The notes under the pieces: model-generated
The model's input: the letters and a program-made list of their open reading frames with translations, nothing else
The model's database searches: none
What the model was told of the DNA's origin: nothing
Shown: in pieces, positions 51,637-62,067 of the stretch
Layout of the letters: each line of letters starts with the position of its first letter
How positions within the stretch are numbered: position 1 is the stretch's first letter
Program-made: the position numbers and the translations under genes
Assembly (NCBI GenBank): GCA_018667355.1
Contig: JABIVC010000010.1
Coordinates: 1-64,000 of the forward strand
Source: Gammaproteobacteria bacterium
GTDB taxonomy: Bacteria; Pseudomonadota; Gammaproteobacteria; GCA-002705445; GCA-002716945
Direction of reading: 5' to 3'
Length of the DNA: 64,000 nucleotides

Positions 51637-52610
51637 AGAAAACTATAATAACAATAACTGGCGCAGCAGGGAATATAGCGTATTCATTAATATTTCGTAT
51701 TTTATCAGGTAATATTTTTCCTGACACTCATAAAATACAGATAAATCTCCTTGATCTTGCAGAAGCACTCCCGATTTTAAAAGGTGTTAAGTATGAAATA
51801 GAGGATTGCGCATTTCCTAATCTAGAAAACATAACAATCACTGATAATCCAGAGCTAGCTTTTATGGATTCTAATTATATTCTCTTGGTTGGAGCAAAAC
51901 CAAGGTTCAAAGGCATGCAAAGGGCAGACTTGTTATTAGATAATGCAAATATTTTTCAAAAACATGCAAAAATAATTAATGAATGTGTAGGTAAAGATAC
52001 AAAAATTGTAGTAGTAGGAAACCCTGCTAATACGAATGCTTTGATTTTACAAAACTTTGCCCATAATCTACCTGCTGAAAATATAACATCACTTATGAAA
52101 TTAGATCAAAATAGAGCAAAAAGTATCTTAGCTAATAAATTAGATAAATCAGTTAAAGATATTTCGCAATTGGTAGTTTGGGGAAATCATTCTGTCACAC
52201 AGTTTCCTGACCTTAACCATACCCTTGTTTCTGATAGCCATGACTTAATTTCATCGCTTGATAAGAATTGGATCAATGATATTTTCATACCAAGAGTACA
52301 AAAAAGAGGAGCCGAAATTATTGAACATAGAGGTAAATCCAGCGCAGCATCTGCTGCCTCAGCAATATATGACCATTTAAGTATATTGGTTAATGGATCG
52401 ATAGAGTGGGAATCTATGGGTATTATTAGAGAAAATAATTATAATATATGTGATGAAATTTTCTTTTCATTCCCATTAAAAATTTCTACATCTAATATCG
52501 ACATAATAAATGATTTAGATATCAGTGAAAATTCAATGAAGTATATAAAAGATACAGAAAAAGAACTTCTTGTAGAAAGAGATATAATTAAAGATATACT
52601 CAAAAACTAA
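51633..52610 (+). CDS. mdh: Malate dehydrogenase, cytosolic/type-2 family
   Basis: ITGAAGNIAYSLIF, GAKPRFKGMQRADLL, GNPANTNALI, KLDQNRAKS, VWGNHSVTQFPD. Confidence 0.92.
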   Translation: MKKTIITITGAAGNIAYSLIFRILSGNIFPDTHKIQINLLDLAEALPILKGVKYEIEDCAFPNLENITITDNPELAFMDSNYILLVGAKPRFKGMQRADLLLDNANIFQKHAKIINECVGKDTKIVVVGNPANTNALILQNFAHNLPAENITSLMKLDQNRAKSILANKLDKSVKDISQLVVWGNHSVTQFPDLNHTLVSDSHDLISSLDKNWINDIFIPRVQKRGAEIIEHRGKSSAASAASAIYDHLSILVNGSIEWESMGIIRENNYNICDEIFFSFPLKISTSNIDIINDLDISENSMKYIKDTEKELLVERDIIKDILKN

Positions 52611-53503
52611 TTAACTATATTAATTTTAGATTTGTTTATATATAAATTTTTTTTAATGGAATCTAATCTTATCACTGCTAAACATATAGTTTCTTGATTT
52701 ATATTAAGATTACTACTCATTACCTCACCGAGTATTTCATCATCATCATCATGCACTTTACTTAAGATATTTATAGAATCAGAGGAATGGCTTATAAGGA
52801 ATAATTTTTTTTTAATTTTCCCAAGGTAGTGTGTTCTAGCTACAATTTCTTGTCCCGTGTAGCATCCTTTTTTATAATTTATACCATTTAGTTTTTCTAA
52901 GTTAAGAACTTGAGGAATGTATAGTTCTTTTGTCTCTATATTAAGTCTTAAGAAGCCATTATAATAATCAGATAATTTATTTATATTTAGCGATAGCTCG
53001 TCTTCATCGATTAATCTATTTATACAATCAATTCCTTTTGCTATATTTGTGTAGACGAGTGTTGATGAAGAAAAGTTTCTGCAGTTATTGTCTAATATCC
53101 AGTAACCATCATTTCTTTTTACGCCATTAGAATTTTTATTATCAAGGTCTCTCAATAAATTATCTGAAGTTTCTCCACATACACCAACAATCGAATACTC
53201 ATCTGCTACTTCTATAACTACCTTAGACATTAAAATATACATCGATAGTTTCTGAATAAAATAATCGGCAATTTCTTTATTAATTAATATTATATATTTA
53301 TCAGAGTCTTTAAGTATTCTGAATATTGCTATTACTTTACCCTGATTTGTAGAATATGAGGAGTATTGAAAAATATTTTTTTCCAATAAATTTATATCAT
53401 TACTGAATTGGCCTTGTAAAAATGTACTAGCATCGTCTCCCGCTACCTTAATACATATCGTCTCTGGGTCTTTGGAATAACCGGATAATTCTCTAATATT
53501 CAT
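52607..53503 (-). CDS. ygfZ: Folate-binding Fe-S cluster assembly protein YgfZ
   Basis: YgfZ signature KGCYTGQEIVARTHYLGKIKKKLF. Confidence 0.92.
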   Translation of the reverse strand: MNIRELSGYSKDPETICIKVAGDDASTFLQGQFSNDINLLEKNIFQYSSYSTNQGKVIAIFRILKDSDKYIILINKEIADYFIQKLSMYILMSKVVIEVADEYSIVGVCGETSDNLLRDLDNKNSNGVKRNDGYWILDNNCRNFSSSTLVYTNIAKGIDCINRLIDEDELSLNINKLSDYYNGFLRLNIETKELYIPQVLNLEKLNGINYKKGCYTGQEIVARTHYLGKIKKKLFLISHSSDSINILSKVHDDDDEILGEVMSSNLNINQETICLAVIRLDSIKKNLYINKSKINIVN

Positions 53504-53634
53504 ATAAAGTACTGATATCCTTGAAAATAATTAATTACCATAAATTTATTATTATTAATTGATTATATCTAAACTTCTAATAATGAAAATAAGTATATCC
53601 TAATAAAGTACTATTTATTTAATTTATATTTGCA

Positions 53635-53640
53635 TATAAT
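53635..53640 (+). promoter_or_regulatory. Candidate -10 element (TATAAT) of the sdh operon
   Basis: TATAAT just upstream of GGAGAG RBS and ATG 53659; -35 not obvious. Confidence 0.45.
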
Positions 53641-53658
53641 ACGTGTTGGAGAGATTAC

Positions 53659-53808
53659 ATGAATAACGATAAAAAAACAGTTAAGCCAGACACTAAAAAA
53701 AATACTACTAAAAAAAATAAGGAAGTTAAGGAAATAGGTGGGCGTGAAGGTCTAGACCCAACAAGATATGGTGACTGGGAAAAAAGTGGTCGCTGCATAG
53801 ATTTTTAA
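53659..53808 (+). CDS. Succinate dehydrogenase assembly factor 4 homolog (SDHAF4/DUF1674), 49 aa
   Basis: MNNDKKTVKPDTKKNTTKKNKEVKEIGGREGLDPTRYGDWEKSGRCIDF*; the C-terminal GGxxGxxPTRYGDWEKxGRCxDF is the family signature; RBS GGAGAG; ends 1 nt before sdhC. Confidence 0.9.
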   Translation: MNNDKKTVKPDTKKNTTKKNKEVKEIGGREGLDPTRYGDWEKSGRCIDF

Positions 53809-53809
53809 C

Positions 53810-54196
53810 ATGGAAAAAATAATGAATAATAAAAGACCAGTATCTCCGCATTTACAAATTTATAAGCCACAACTAACTTCTGTTCTCTCTATAACACATA
53901 GATTTACCGGGGTTATTTTATCTTTATTTTCTATATTAATTCCTTTTTCTTTACTCTTTATTTCATTTGGATCTGATTATTACCAATTATTTTTGTTAAT
54001 AGCAAATCATGTATTTATTAAAATTATTCTAATAGGGACAATTTTTTCCCTCGCTTTTCACTTAAGTAATGGAATCAGACATTTATTCTGGGATATGGGA
54101 CTTGGTTTGAGTATCGAAGACAGTTATATGTCTGGATACCTAGTAATCTTGACCTCTATATTAATAACTTTTTTTGCGATATTTTACATAACCTAA
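53810..54196 (+). CDS. sdhC: Succinate dehydrogenase cytochrome b556 subunit
   Basis: RPVSPHLQIYKPQLTSVLSITHRFTG, HLSNGIRHLFWD. Confidence 0.94.
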   Translation: MEKIMNNKRPVSPHLQIYKPQLTSVLSITHRFTGVILSLFSILIPFSLLFISFGSDYYQLFLLIANHVFIKIILIGTIFSLAFHLSNGIRHLFWDMGLGLSIEDSYMSGYLVILTSILITFFAIFYIT

Positions 54197-54206
54197 CAGG
54201 AGACTT

Positions 54207-54533
54207 ATGGCTATCTTTCATTGGAAATTACAAAGAATCAGCGCAATACTTCTTGTGCCGGTTGTAGTGTATGTAACGCTTTATTTACTTAACATCGGAG
54301 AACTATCTTATGCTGATGTTGTAGACGATGTTTCATCATTTCAGAGTATATTTTTAATAGGCTTTATGGCGCTTGTCTTATTTACGCATAGTTCTTTGGG
54401 TATAGAAACGATATTGGAAGATTATATACATGACACAAAAACTCAGAGTTTATTAGTGAACCTCTCAAAGTTTTTCCATGCTATATTATTTTTATTGACA
54501 CTTATTTCGCTAATAGTAATTAAAGGGAATTAA
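54207..54533 (+). CDS. sdhD: Succinate dehydrogenase membrane anchor subunit
   Basis: Three TM helices, [29 protein letters not shown]. Confidence 0.92.
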   Translation: MAIFHWKLQRISAILLVPVVVYVTLYLLNIGELSYADVVDDVSSFQSIFLIGFMALVLFTHSSLGIETILEDYIHDTKTQSLLVNLSKFFHAILFLLTLISLIVIKGN

Positions 54534-54534
54534 T

Positions 54535-56313
54535 ATGGAAAACAGTAAAATTATAAAACATACTCATGACGTTATAGTTATTGGGGCTGGAGGTTCAGGA
54601 TTAAGAGCAACAATGGGAATTTCTCAATCTGAACACAGTGTAGCTTGTATATCAAAAGTTTTTCCAACTAGAAGTCATACTGTAGCTGCCCAAGGTGGAA
54701 TAAGCGGAGCACTCGGCAATATGGGTGAAGATGATTGGAGATGGCATATGTATGATACTGTAAAAGGGTCAGACTGGTTGGGCGATCAAGATTCAATTGA
54801 GTATATGTGCAAGAATGCTGTCGAGTCCATAATAGAATTAGAGCATTTTGGAGTCCCCTTTTCTAGGACCGAAGAAGGTAAAATTTATCAAAGACCATTT
54901 GGCGGTATGACAACAAACTATGGTAAGGGAATTGCACAAAGAACATGTGCTGCTGCTGATAGAACAGGGCATGCTATTCTTCATACCTTATATACTCAGG
55001 CACTCAAGAATAATGTAGACTTCTTTATTGAATACTTCGTAATAGATTTAGTCTTCGAGGAAGGGAAGTGTGTGGGTGTTTTGGCATGGTGTTTAGATGA
55101 CGGTTCCATCCATCTTTTCCAAGCTCATATTGTAATACTTGCCACGGGTGGTCATGGAAGAACATATCAGTCTTCAACATCAGCTCATACATGTACTGGT
55201 GATGGTAACGGCATGATTTTAAGAGCAGGTTTGCCTTTAATGGATATGGAGTTCATTCAATTTCACCCAACAGGAATTTATGGCGCTGGTTGTTTAATAA
55301 CTGAGGGAGCTAGAGGTGAAGGAGGTTACCTAACAAACTCTGAGGGAGAGAGATTCATGCCAAAATATGCTCCTAATGCTAAAGACTTAGCATCTAGAGA
55401 TGTGGTTAGTAGAGCTATACAAATGGAAGTTAATGCTGGAAGAGGTGTCGGAGAGGACAAAGATCATGCTTTGTTGCATTTGGAGCACCTTGACGCAAGT
55501 ATAATTCATGAAAAGTTACCAGGAATCACAGAAACTGCAAAAATATTTGCGGGCGTTGATGCAACAAAGGACCCTATACCTGTAATACCAACAGTGCATT
55601 ACAACATGGGTGGCACACCAACTAACCATTATACCGAGGTAATATCGAGTGGTGATGGGAAAACAGTTGAAGGTTTGATGGCCTTAGGTGAAGGTGCTTG
55701 CGTTTCTGTTCATGGTGCGAATAGATTAGGCTCTAATTCTTTGTTAGACCTAATAGTTTTTGGTAAATCTGCAGCAGAGAGAACTTGTGCTTTATTAGAT
55801 AAAAAAACTAAGAATCATGTTCAAATTAAATCATCTACGATTGATGACATAATGGATAATTTTGAATCAACAAGGAATTCATCAGGTGATATTGGAACGG
55901 CAGAGTTAAGAGATAAAATGCAAAAGACTATGCAAAGATATGCTCCTGTATATAGAGATGATGACACGCTCAAAAAAGGCATTGATATAATGCAAGGATT
56001 GTTTAAAGATTTTAAAAATGTATCTGTTAGCGATAAGTCACTGGTTTGGAATACAGACTTAGTGGAAACACTCGAACTCAACAATCTTCTTTATCAAGCG
56101 CTAGCAACTTTGTACTCTGCACAAAATAGACAAGAGAGCAGAGGAAGTCATGCGAGAGATGATTATCCAGACAGAGATGATAAGGAATGGCTAAAACATA
56201 CAATGGTAACAATTGACAATAAGGGTAATAATAAATTTGATTATAAGCCTGTTAAACTAGACACATTAACCGATGAAGTTGAAACAGTTAAGTTAAAAGC
56301 AAGGACGTATTAA
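54535..56313 (+). CDS. sdhA: Succinate dehydrogenase flavoprotein subunit
   Basis: [20 protein letters not shown] (FAD-His), [27 protein letters not shown]. Confidence 0.97.
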   Translation: MENSKIIKHTHDVIVIGAGGSGLRATMGISQSEHSVACISKVFPTRSHTVAAQGGISGALGNMGEDDWRWHMYDTVKGSDWLGDQDSIEYMCKNAVESIIELEHFGVPFSRTEEGKIYQRPFGGMTTNYGKGIAQRTCAAADRTGHAILHTLYTQALKNNVDFFIEYFVIDLVFEEGKCVGVLAWCLDDGSIHLFQAHIVILATGGHGRTYQSSTSAHTCTGDGNGMILRAGLPLMDMEFIQFHPTGIYGAGCLITEGARGEGGYLTNSEGERFMPKYAPNAKDLASRDVVSRAIQMEVNAGRGVGEDKDHALLHLEHLDASIIHEKLPGITETAKIFAGVDATKDPIPVIPTVHYNMGGTPTNHYTEVISSGDGKTVEGLMALGEGACVSVHGANRLGSNSLLDLIVFGKSAAERTCALLDKKTKNHVQIKSSTIDDIMDNFESTRNSSGDIGTAELRDKMQKTMQRYAPVYRDDDTLKKGIDIMQGLFKDFKNVSVSDKSLVWNTDLVETLELNNLLYQALATLYSAQNRQESRGSHARDDYPDRDDKEWLKHTMVTIDNKGNNKFDYKPVKLDTLTDEVETVKLKARTY

Positions 56314-56315
56314 AA

Positions 56316-57083
56316 ATGGCTAAATTCACATTACCAATTAACTCTAAAGTAACAGAAGGCAAAACCTTTAAGCCCTCTGTGGAACCAAAAAATAAATTAC
56401 GTGTTGATATTTATCGCTATAACCCTGATTTAAATTCTAATCCATATCTAGATACATACATACTTGATAAGGATAAATTTGGCCCAATGGGCTTAGATGT
56501 ATTACTATATATAAAAAATAATATTGACCCAACATTGGCATTTAGAAGGTCATGCAGAGAAGGTATCTGTGGATCATGTTCTATGAACATCAATGGGACA
56601 AATACATTGGCTTGTATTCTTAATATTGCAGATGAAAAGCATTTAAAAATATATCCTTTGCCTCATATGCCGGTCGTGAAAGATTTGGTTCCAGATATGA
56701 AAGATTTTTATAAACAATATGAGTCTATAAAGCCATGGTTAATTAATGATTCCAAGCCAGATAGAGAGCACTTGCAGTCGCAGGATGATAGGTCAAAATT
56801 AGATGGATTAATTGAATGCGTATTATGTGCATGTTGTTCTACAAGCTGTCCAAGTTATTGGTGGAATTCTGACAAGTATTTGGGACCGGCAACTCTACTA
56901 CATGCTTATAGATGGATTATAGATAGCAGAGATAAAGCAAAAAAAGAAAGATTATCAGAATTAGCTGATAAATTTAAACTTTTTAGATGTCATACAATTA
57001 TGAATTGTACAAAGACATGCCCAAAAAACTTGAATCCAGCTAAAGCAATTTCCCATATTAAGCAAATGTTAGCATCTGAATAA
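56316..57083 (+). CDS. sdhB: Succinate dehydrogenase iron-sulfur subunit
   Basis: [58 protein letters not shown]. Confidence 0.97.
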   Translation: MAKFTLPINSKVTEGKTFKPSVEPKNKLRVDIYRYNPDLNSNPYLDTYILDKDKFGPMGLDVLLYIKNNIDPTLAFRRSCREGICGSCSMNINGTNTLACILNIADEKHLKIYPLPHMPVVKDLVPDMKDFYKQYESIKPWLINDSKPDREHLQSQDDRSKLDGLIECVLCACCSTSCPSYWWNSDKYLGPATLLHAYRWIIDSRDKAKKERLSELADKFKLFRCHTIMNCTKTCPKNLNPAKAISHIKQMLASE

Positions 57084-57084
57084 T

Positions 57085-57318
57085 ATGCGCCTATCTGAAG
57101 TAATCTGGAAGTGCAGGAAAGGCATAAGAGAAGTTGATATTTTATTATCGCAATACACTGAAAAATTTTATCCTGATCTTTCAGAAGAGGATAAAAAAAT
57201 TTATATTGAATTTATAGATCAAGATACATATGCAATTCTTGATGTTCTCGTTAATGACAAAAAGCCGGAAAATGAAAAATTTGTAAAGATAGTTGAAGCC
57301 TTAAAATCATTTAACTAG
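57085..57318 (+). CDS. sdhE: FAD assembly factor SdhE
   Basis: CRKGIREVDILL...YPDLSEEDKKIYIEFIDQDTYAILDVLV aligns by eye with E. coli SdhE; directly after sdhB. Confidence 0.88.
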   Translation: MRLSEVIWKCRKGIREVDILLSQYTEKFYPDLSEEDKKIYIEFIDQDTYAILDVLVNDKKPENEKFVKIVEALKSFN

Positions 57319-57330
57319 TATTATTATCTT

Positions 57331-58074
57331 ATGAAAAGCAAAAGAATTCGTTTAGGGGTCAATCTCGATCATATTGCATTCATCAAGAAGTCCAGAGATA
57401 CATTATACCCAAGTCTTGCCGACGCTGTTAAAGTAACAGAGGAAGCAGGTGCAGATCTAATAACTATACATTTAAGAGAAGATAGACGTCATATACAAGA
57501 CTTAGATGCTATCGAAGTCCGTGAGTGTGCCAAAACTTTGAATTTTGAGATGGCTCACACTGATGAGATGATTAAATTTGCAACAGAACTTAGACCAGAT
57601 TTTTGTTGCATAGTACCCGAGAAAAGAGAAGAAAAGACAACTGAAGGTGGGCTAAATCTAAAATCACTCAATAGTTCTGAATTGGATTTATTTAAGAATA
57701 ATATTGAGAAACTAAAAGCAGCTGATATCAAAACATCTTTGTTTATTGATCCTGACATAGAGTCGGTTAAATTATCCAAAAAACTGGGAGCTGAGATAAT
57801 TGAATTGCATACAGGAGATTATGCAAATAAGTTCAACTCTATTGATGAGTTTGATGCTCTTGAAAGCTTAATAGCTTCATCTAATTATGCTCATTCGATT
57901 GGTTTATTAGTAAATGCTGGGCATGGGTTGAATTGTGAGAATATAGCTCAAATATGTGAGATACCACATATACATGAGCTAAATATTGGTCATGCAATTA
58001 TCTCTCAAGCTGTTTTCACAGGTTTAAATGATGCAATCGAAAAAATCATAAGTATAATGAACAACTGTGATTAA
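57331..58074 (+). CDS. pdxJ: Pyridoxine 5'-phosphate synthase
   Basis: RLGVNLDHIAFIK, GADLITIHLREDRRHIQDLD, NAGHGLN. Confidence 0.95.
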   Translation: MKSKRIRLGVNLDHIAFIKKSRDTLYPSLADAVKVTEEAGADLITIHLREDRRHIQDLDAIEVRECAKTLNFEMAHTDEMIKFATELRPDFCCIVPEKREEKTTEGGLNLKSLNSSELDLFKNNIEKLKAADIKTSLFIDPDIESVKLSKKLGAEIIELHTGDYANKFNSIDEFDALESLIASSNYAHSIGLLVNAGHGLNCENIAQICEIPHIHELNIGHAIISQAVFTGLNDAIEKIISIMNNCD

Positions 58075-58444
58075 GGGTATAGGTATAGATTTGATTGATA
58101 ATTCCAGGATTAAAGTCCTGTATGAAAAATATGGGCAAGTTTTTGCAAAAAAAATATTATCTGAAAATGAAATGATAGAATTTAAGAAATCTAAGTCTCC
58201 TGTGAATTACCTAGCCAAACATTTTGCATCTAAAGAAGCTTTGTCTAAAGCATTAGGTACAGGATTGTATAGAAAGGGTATTATTCCATCTAAGCTAGCT
58301 ATAGATCATGATAAAGCAGGAAAGCCTTTTTTTATACTAAATGATAATCTCACTAGAGTATTGAAGGAAATATCAGCAACCAACATATTGTTGTCAATAT
58401 CTGACACAAAAAGTCATTCAACTGCTATGGTTTTGGTCGAATAG
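58067..58444 (+). CDS. acpS: Holo-[acyl-carrier-protein] synthase (GTG start)
   Basis: IKGIGIDLIDNSRI, LAKHFASKEALSKALGTGL. Confidence 0.95.
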   Translation: MIKGIGIDLIDNSRIKVLYEKYGQVFAKKILSENEMIEFKKSKSPVNYLAKHFASKEALSKALGTGLYRKGIIPSKLAIDHDKAGKPFFILNDNLTRVLKEISATNILLSISDTKSHSTAMVLVE

Positions 58445-58445
58445 G

Positions 58446-59318
58446 ATGAAGTTTACCGATATACAAGCAACTATAGGGAACACTCCTTTAATTCAAGTCC
58501 CAGCCAAATCTAATACCAGCATTGTCTTAGCTAAGTGCGAGGGGAATAACCCTGGAGGCTCAATAAAAGATCGCGCCGCTCTTAGAATGATTAATGATGC
58601 TGAAAAAAGCGGAAAGATTAAAAAAGGTGATACTTTAATAGAAGCAACAAGTGGTAATACGGGTATTGCGCTATCGATGGTTGCTGCAATAAAAGGTTAT
58701 AAAATAATCATTATAATGCCAGAAACTGTCTCATCCGAGAGAATCAAGACAATGAAAGTATATGGTGCGGAAGTAATCCTGGTATCTAAGGAAGAGGACA
58801 TGGAGGGAGCACGTGATCTTGCTACTAAAATGGGCCAATCTGGGGAAGGTTTGGTGCTGAACCAGTTTGCTAACTCGTCTAATTATATGGCTCATTTTGA
58901 AAGCACTGGACCAGAGATATGGCGGCAAACAGATGGAAAAATAACCCATTTTGTATCAGCAATGGGGACAACTGGGACTATTACTGGCGTCTCAATGTTT
59001 CTTAAGTCAAAAAATAACGATATTAAGATTATTGGTGTACAGCCAGAAGGTGGTTCTAGAATTCCTGGTATCAGAAGATGGAACAAGGGATATGAGCCAG
59101 AAATTAGAAAAAATGCCATTATTGATAATATTATTGACATAAATCAGATTGATGCAGAGTTAACTTCAACTGAGTTATCAGAAAAAAACGGTATTTTTTG
59201 CGGGCTATCAGCAGCAGCCAATATCTATATATCTAGAAATATAGCACGTGATAATGCTAATGCCATTGTAGTTACAATATTATGTGATAGAGGAGACAGG
59301 TACCTTTCGAAGCTATAG
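58446..59318 (+). CDS. cysM: Cysteine synthase (CysM type)
   Basis: IGNTPLIQV, CEGNNPGGSIKDRAA, EATSGNTGIAL, GGSRIPGIRRW. Confidence 0.92.
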   Translation: MKFTDIQATIGNTPLIQVPAKSNTSIVLAKCEGNNPGGSIKDRAALRMINDAEKSGKIKKGDTLIEATSGNTGIALSMVAAIKGYKIIIIMPETVSSERIKTMKVYGAEVILVSKEEDMEGARDLATKMGQSGEGLVLNQFANSSNYMAHFESTGPEIWRQTDGKITHFVSAMGTTGTITGVSMFLKSKNNDIKIIGVQPEGGSRIPGIRRWNKGYEPEIRKNAIIDNIIDINQIDAELTSTELSEKNGIFCGLSAAANIYISRNIARDNANAIVVTILCDRGDRYLSKL

Positions 59319-59326
59319 AGTGAACG

Positions 59327-60835
59327 TTACTTTGTTATTAAAAGATTTTTTCCTGCGGTCAACGATCTTGACGACTTAATATTATTGGTTGAAAGCAACT
59401 CTTTCTTTGAAATCTTGAAACCCTTGCTGATAATGTTAACTGTGTCACCCAAGTCAACAACATATCTTAGATTGATTTTGTCTGTTCTGGATAATATAGG
59501 GGCCTTCATAATAATCTTGATTTTCTGCGATATCTTAAGTTTTGTTTTAACAGTTGCATCATTCCATGACAATAATGTCTTGAGGTTTGTGTTATAGTAT
59601 CTTGCTATTTTATACCAGTTGTCATATCTTTTTACAATATGATTGTATGTTATTGTTTTATCATTAATTATATACTCTGTACCAGCAATTGTAACCGTAT
59701 TATCATTATCAGCAAGACCTTCTATCGGTAACACGATTTTTTGACCAATCCTTATTAAATCTGATTTTAAATTATTTAATACCTTTATCGACTTGATAGA
59801 TACATTGTATATTCTTGATATCTTCGAGAGACTGTCTCCTCTCACCACTTTATGAATCTTATTTTTATAAATTATTCTCGCTAGCTTATTAAATCTTTTT
59901 GCAAAAAGATCAGCATTTTTTCTGGGTAGTAATAACTTATTCTGCATCTCTGGTAAAAAATACCAGCCACTAAAGCCCGGGTTCAATCTATGAACTTTGT
60001 CTTCTTCTAACCCAGAGAGAATAGATATTGTATAAAAATCAATAGGATATGAGACTTTTATAAATTTAGTTGAACTTTTATTAGAAATCTTCGGTAGATT
60101 AAAACCATATGCTCTTGGATTGGCAATAATATCTCTTATTGCTATCAATTTCGGGACATATATTTCAGTCTCACGTGGCAAGTCGAGATCCCAGAATGTC
60201 TTCTGACCTATGGTATAGTTTGCTTTTCTTAAAGATTTACTTACATTACCAGCCCCAGTGTTATAGGAGGCTATAGCTAGAAGCCAGTCTTGTTTAAAAT
60301 GCCGATGCATATCTTTGAGAAAGTGAGCAGCTGCCTTTGACGAGCTTAATATGTCTCTTCTGCCATCATACATCCAACTTTTTGATAAACCATACTCTTT
60401 TGCCGTGGGAGGTATAAATTGCCATATACCAGCAGCTTTTGATGGAGAGTAGGCAAATGGTTGATAACCGCTCTCCACTAAAGGAAGAAGCGCTAATTCT
60501 AAGGGAAGGTTATTCTTTTCTAATTCAGCAATTACATGATGTATAAATGGTTTTGATCTTTCGATAGATCTGTATACAAAAGCTTTATTATTAACGAACC
60601 ACTTTATTTCTCTCTCGACCCTTGCCGAATAGACGGTGTCTAGGCAAAATCCACTTCTTAATTTATCCCAAACCTGAGGATAATTTCTAAGGCTCAAGCT
60701 CTTTGTATTACAGTCAAAACTCCCAAAGTTTGCGAGAATTTGTGGCCGTTTATAACTAATAGATTGGTTGCAGCTTGTAATAAAAGATGCACATAATATA
60801 ATCGTGATAAGGCTTTTAATATTTTTAAAAAACAT
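59327..60835 (-). CDS. mltD: Membrane-bound lytic transglycosylase D, lipoprotein with LysM repeats
   Basis: Lipobox ITSC, SLT domain LALLPLVESGYQPFAYSPSKAAGIWQFIPPTAKEYGL, C-terminal LysM repeats; start at M10 of the track ORF. Confidence 0.9.
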   Translation of the reverse strand: MFFKNIKSLITIILCASFITSCNQSISYKRPQILANFGSFDCNTKSLSLRNYPQVWDKLRSGFCLDTVYSARVEREIKWFVNNKAFVYRSIERSKPFIHHVIAELEKNNLPLELALLPLVESGYQPFAYSPSKAAGIWQFIPPTAKEYGLSKSWMYDGRRDILSSSKAAAHFLKDMHRHFKQDWLLAIASYNTGAGNVSKSLRKANYTIGQKTFWDLDLPRETEIYVPKLIAIRDIIANPRAYGFNLPKISNKSSTKFIKVSYPIDFYTISILSGLEEDKVHRLNPGFSGWYFLPEMQNKLLLPRKNADLFAKRFNKLARIIYKNKIHKVVRGDSLSKISRIYNVSIKSIKVLNNLKSDLIRIGQKIVLPIEGLADNDNTVTIAGTEYIINDKTITYNHIVKRYDNWYKIARYYNTNLKTLLSWNDATVKTKLKISQKIKIIMKAPILSRTDKINLRYVVDLGDTVNIISKGFKISKKELLSTNNIKSSRSLTAGKNLLITK

Positions 60836-60889
60836 ATGTATGATAGATAGACTACCAAACATGCATGTTTATTACTATCCGATTTATCT

Positions 60890-61618
60890 ATGAAATTAAA
60901 TACAAATAATTATAAATATAAAGAATTAATTAAATGGTATAGAAAGGCAGCCAACCAACCGTTTAAGAAAGCCTTAAATGATCAGATACCTGAAATTAAA
61001 AAGCATATATCAGGTAATAATGTGCTTTACATAGGATTGTCCGAGTTTACAAAAAAATTTGAACCATCTAAATACCTTAGTTTTATTGCAATAGATGAGA
61101 TAACATCTTCAGACGATGTCGCAGACTCTAAGAGATTGCCTTTCGCAGATAATTCGCATGATGTTATCGTGATAATACATGCCCTAGATTATACGGAAAA
61201 CCCTTATGAACTCGTCCGGGAGATTGATAGAATAGCCACAGATGATGCTAATGTTACAATGATAGGATTTAATAAGATGAGCATATGGGGTTTGATTAAA
61301 CCTCTTATGAATAGGGCAATACCACCATGGTTTTTAAATTTTCATTCGGTATATAGTATTAGAGAGTGGTTTAAAATCTTAGGTTATGACTCCTCGTATA
61401 ACGATACTTGCGCATTAATACCTATTGCTATTAAAAGTATTTCTAAGTATGTGTCTAAACTAGGTATGTTACAGAAAATCTTTGCTTCCAATTATGGCGG
61501 ACTATATTTCCTGGTTTTTGATAAAAAAATGATACCTTTGAACCCTATAAAGTTAAAATTTTCCGAGAAATACATGGTTTCTACATTCCCAAAATCTTCT
61601 CTTAATAGAGTCAAATGA
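60890..61618 (+). CDS. SAM-dependent methyltransferase (YafS-like)
   Basis: RLPFADNSHDVIVIIHALDYTENPYELVREIDRI; next to rnhA-dnaQ. Confidence 0.8.
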   Translation: MKLNTNNYKYKELIKWYRKAANQPFKKALNDQIPEIKKHISGNNVLYIGLSEFTKKFEPSKYLSFIAIDEITSSDDVADSKRLPFADNSHDVIVIIHALDYTENPYELVREIDRIATDDANVTMIGFNKMSIWGLIKPLMNRAIPPWFLNFHSVYSIREWFKILGYDSSYNDTCALIPIAIKSISKYVSKLGMLQKIFASNYGGLYFLVFDKKMIPLNPIKLKFSEKYMVSTFPKSSLNRVK

Positions 61619-62067
61619 ACGTAGTTAAAATATATACAGATGGAGCTTGTAGTGGGAACCCTGGGGCTGGTGGCTGGGGTGTTGTAATTATCAACAAGAC
61701 AGATATAGAAAAATTTTGCGGATATGAGAAAGATACAACAAATAATAGAATGGAGTTGATGGCAGCAATTCAGGGTATTGCCAAACAAGAAATAGGGTCA
61801 ATAATTACTTTGTATACTGATTCAAAATATGTGAAAGATGGTATTACTTCATGGGTTATGAATTGGAAAAAAAATAACTGGATAACTAGTGCAAAAAAAC
61901 CAGTTAAAAATAAAGACTTATGGCAGAAATTAGATTTGCTATGTGAAAATCATCAGATAACCTGGAAATGGGTAAAAGCACATCAAGAAGACATATCAGA
62001 TGAGACCAAGTATAACAATATGGCTGATGAACTGGCTAGAGGTGGTATTTTAAAATGGAAAGATTAA
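61615..62067 (+). CDS. rnhA: Ribonuclease HI
   Basis: IYTDGACSGNPGAGGWGVV, NNRMELMAAI, YTDSKYVKDGI. Confidence 0.96.
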   Translation: MNVVKIYTDGACSGNPGAGGWGVVIINKTDIEKFCGYEKDTTNNRMELMAAIQGIAKQEIGSIITLYTDSKYVKDGITSWVMNWKKNNWITSAKKPVKNKDLWQKLDLLCENHQITWKWVKAHQEDISDETKYNNMADELARGGILKWKD

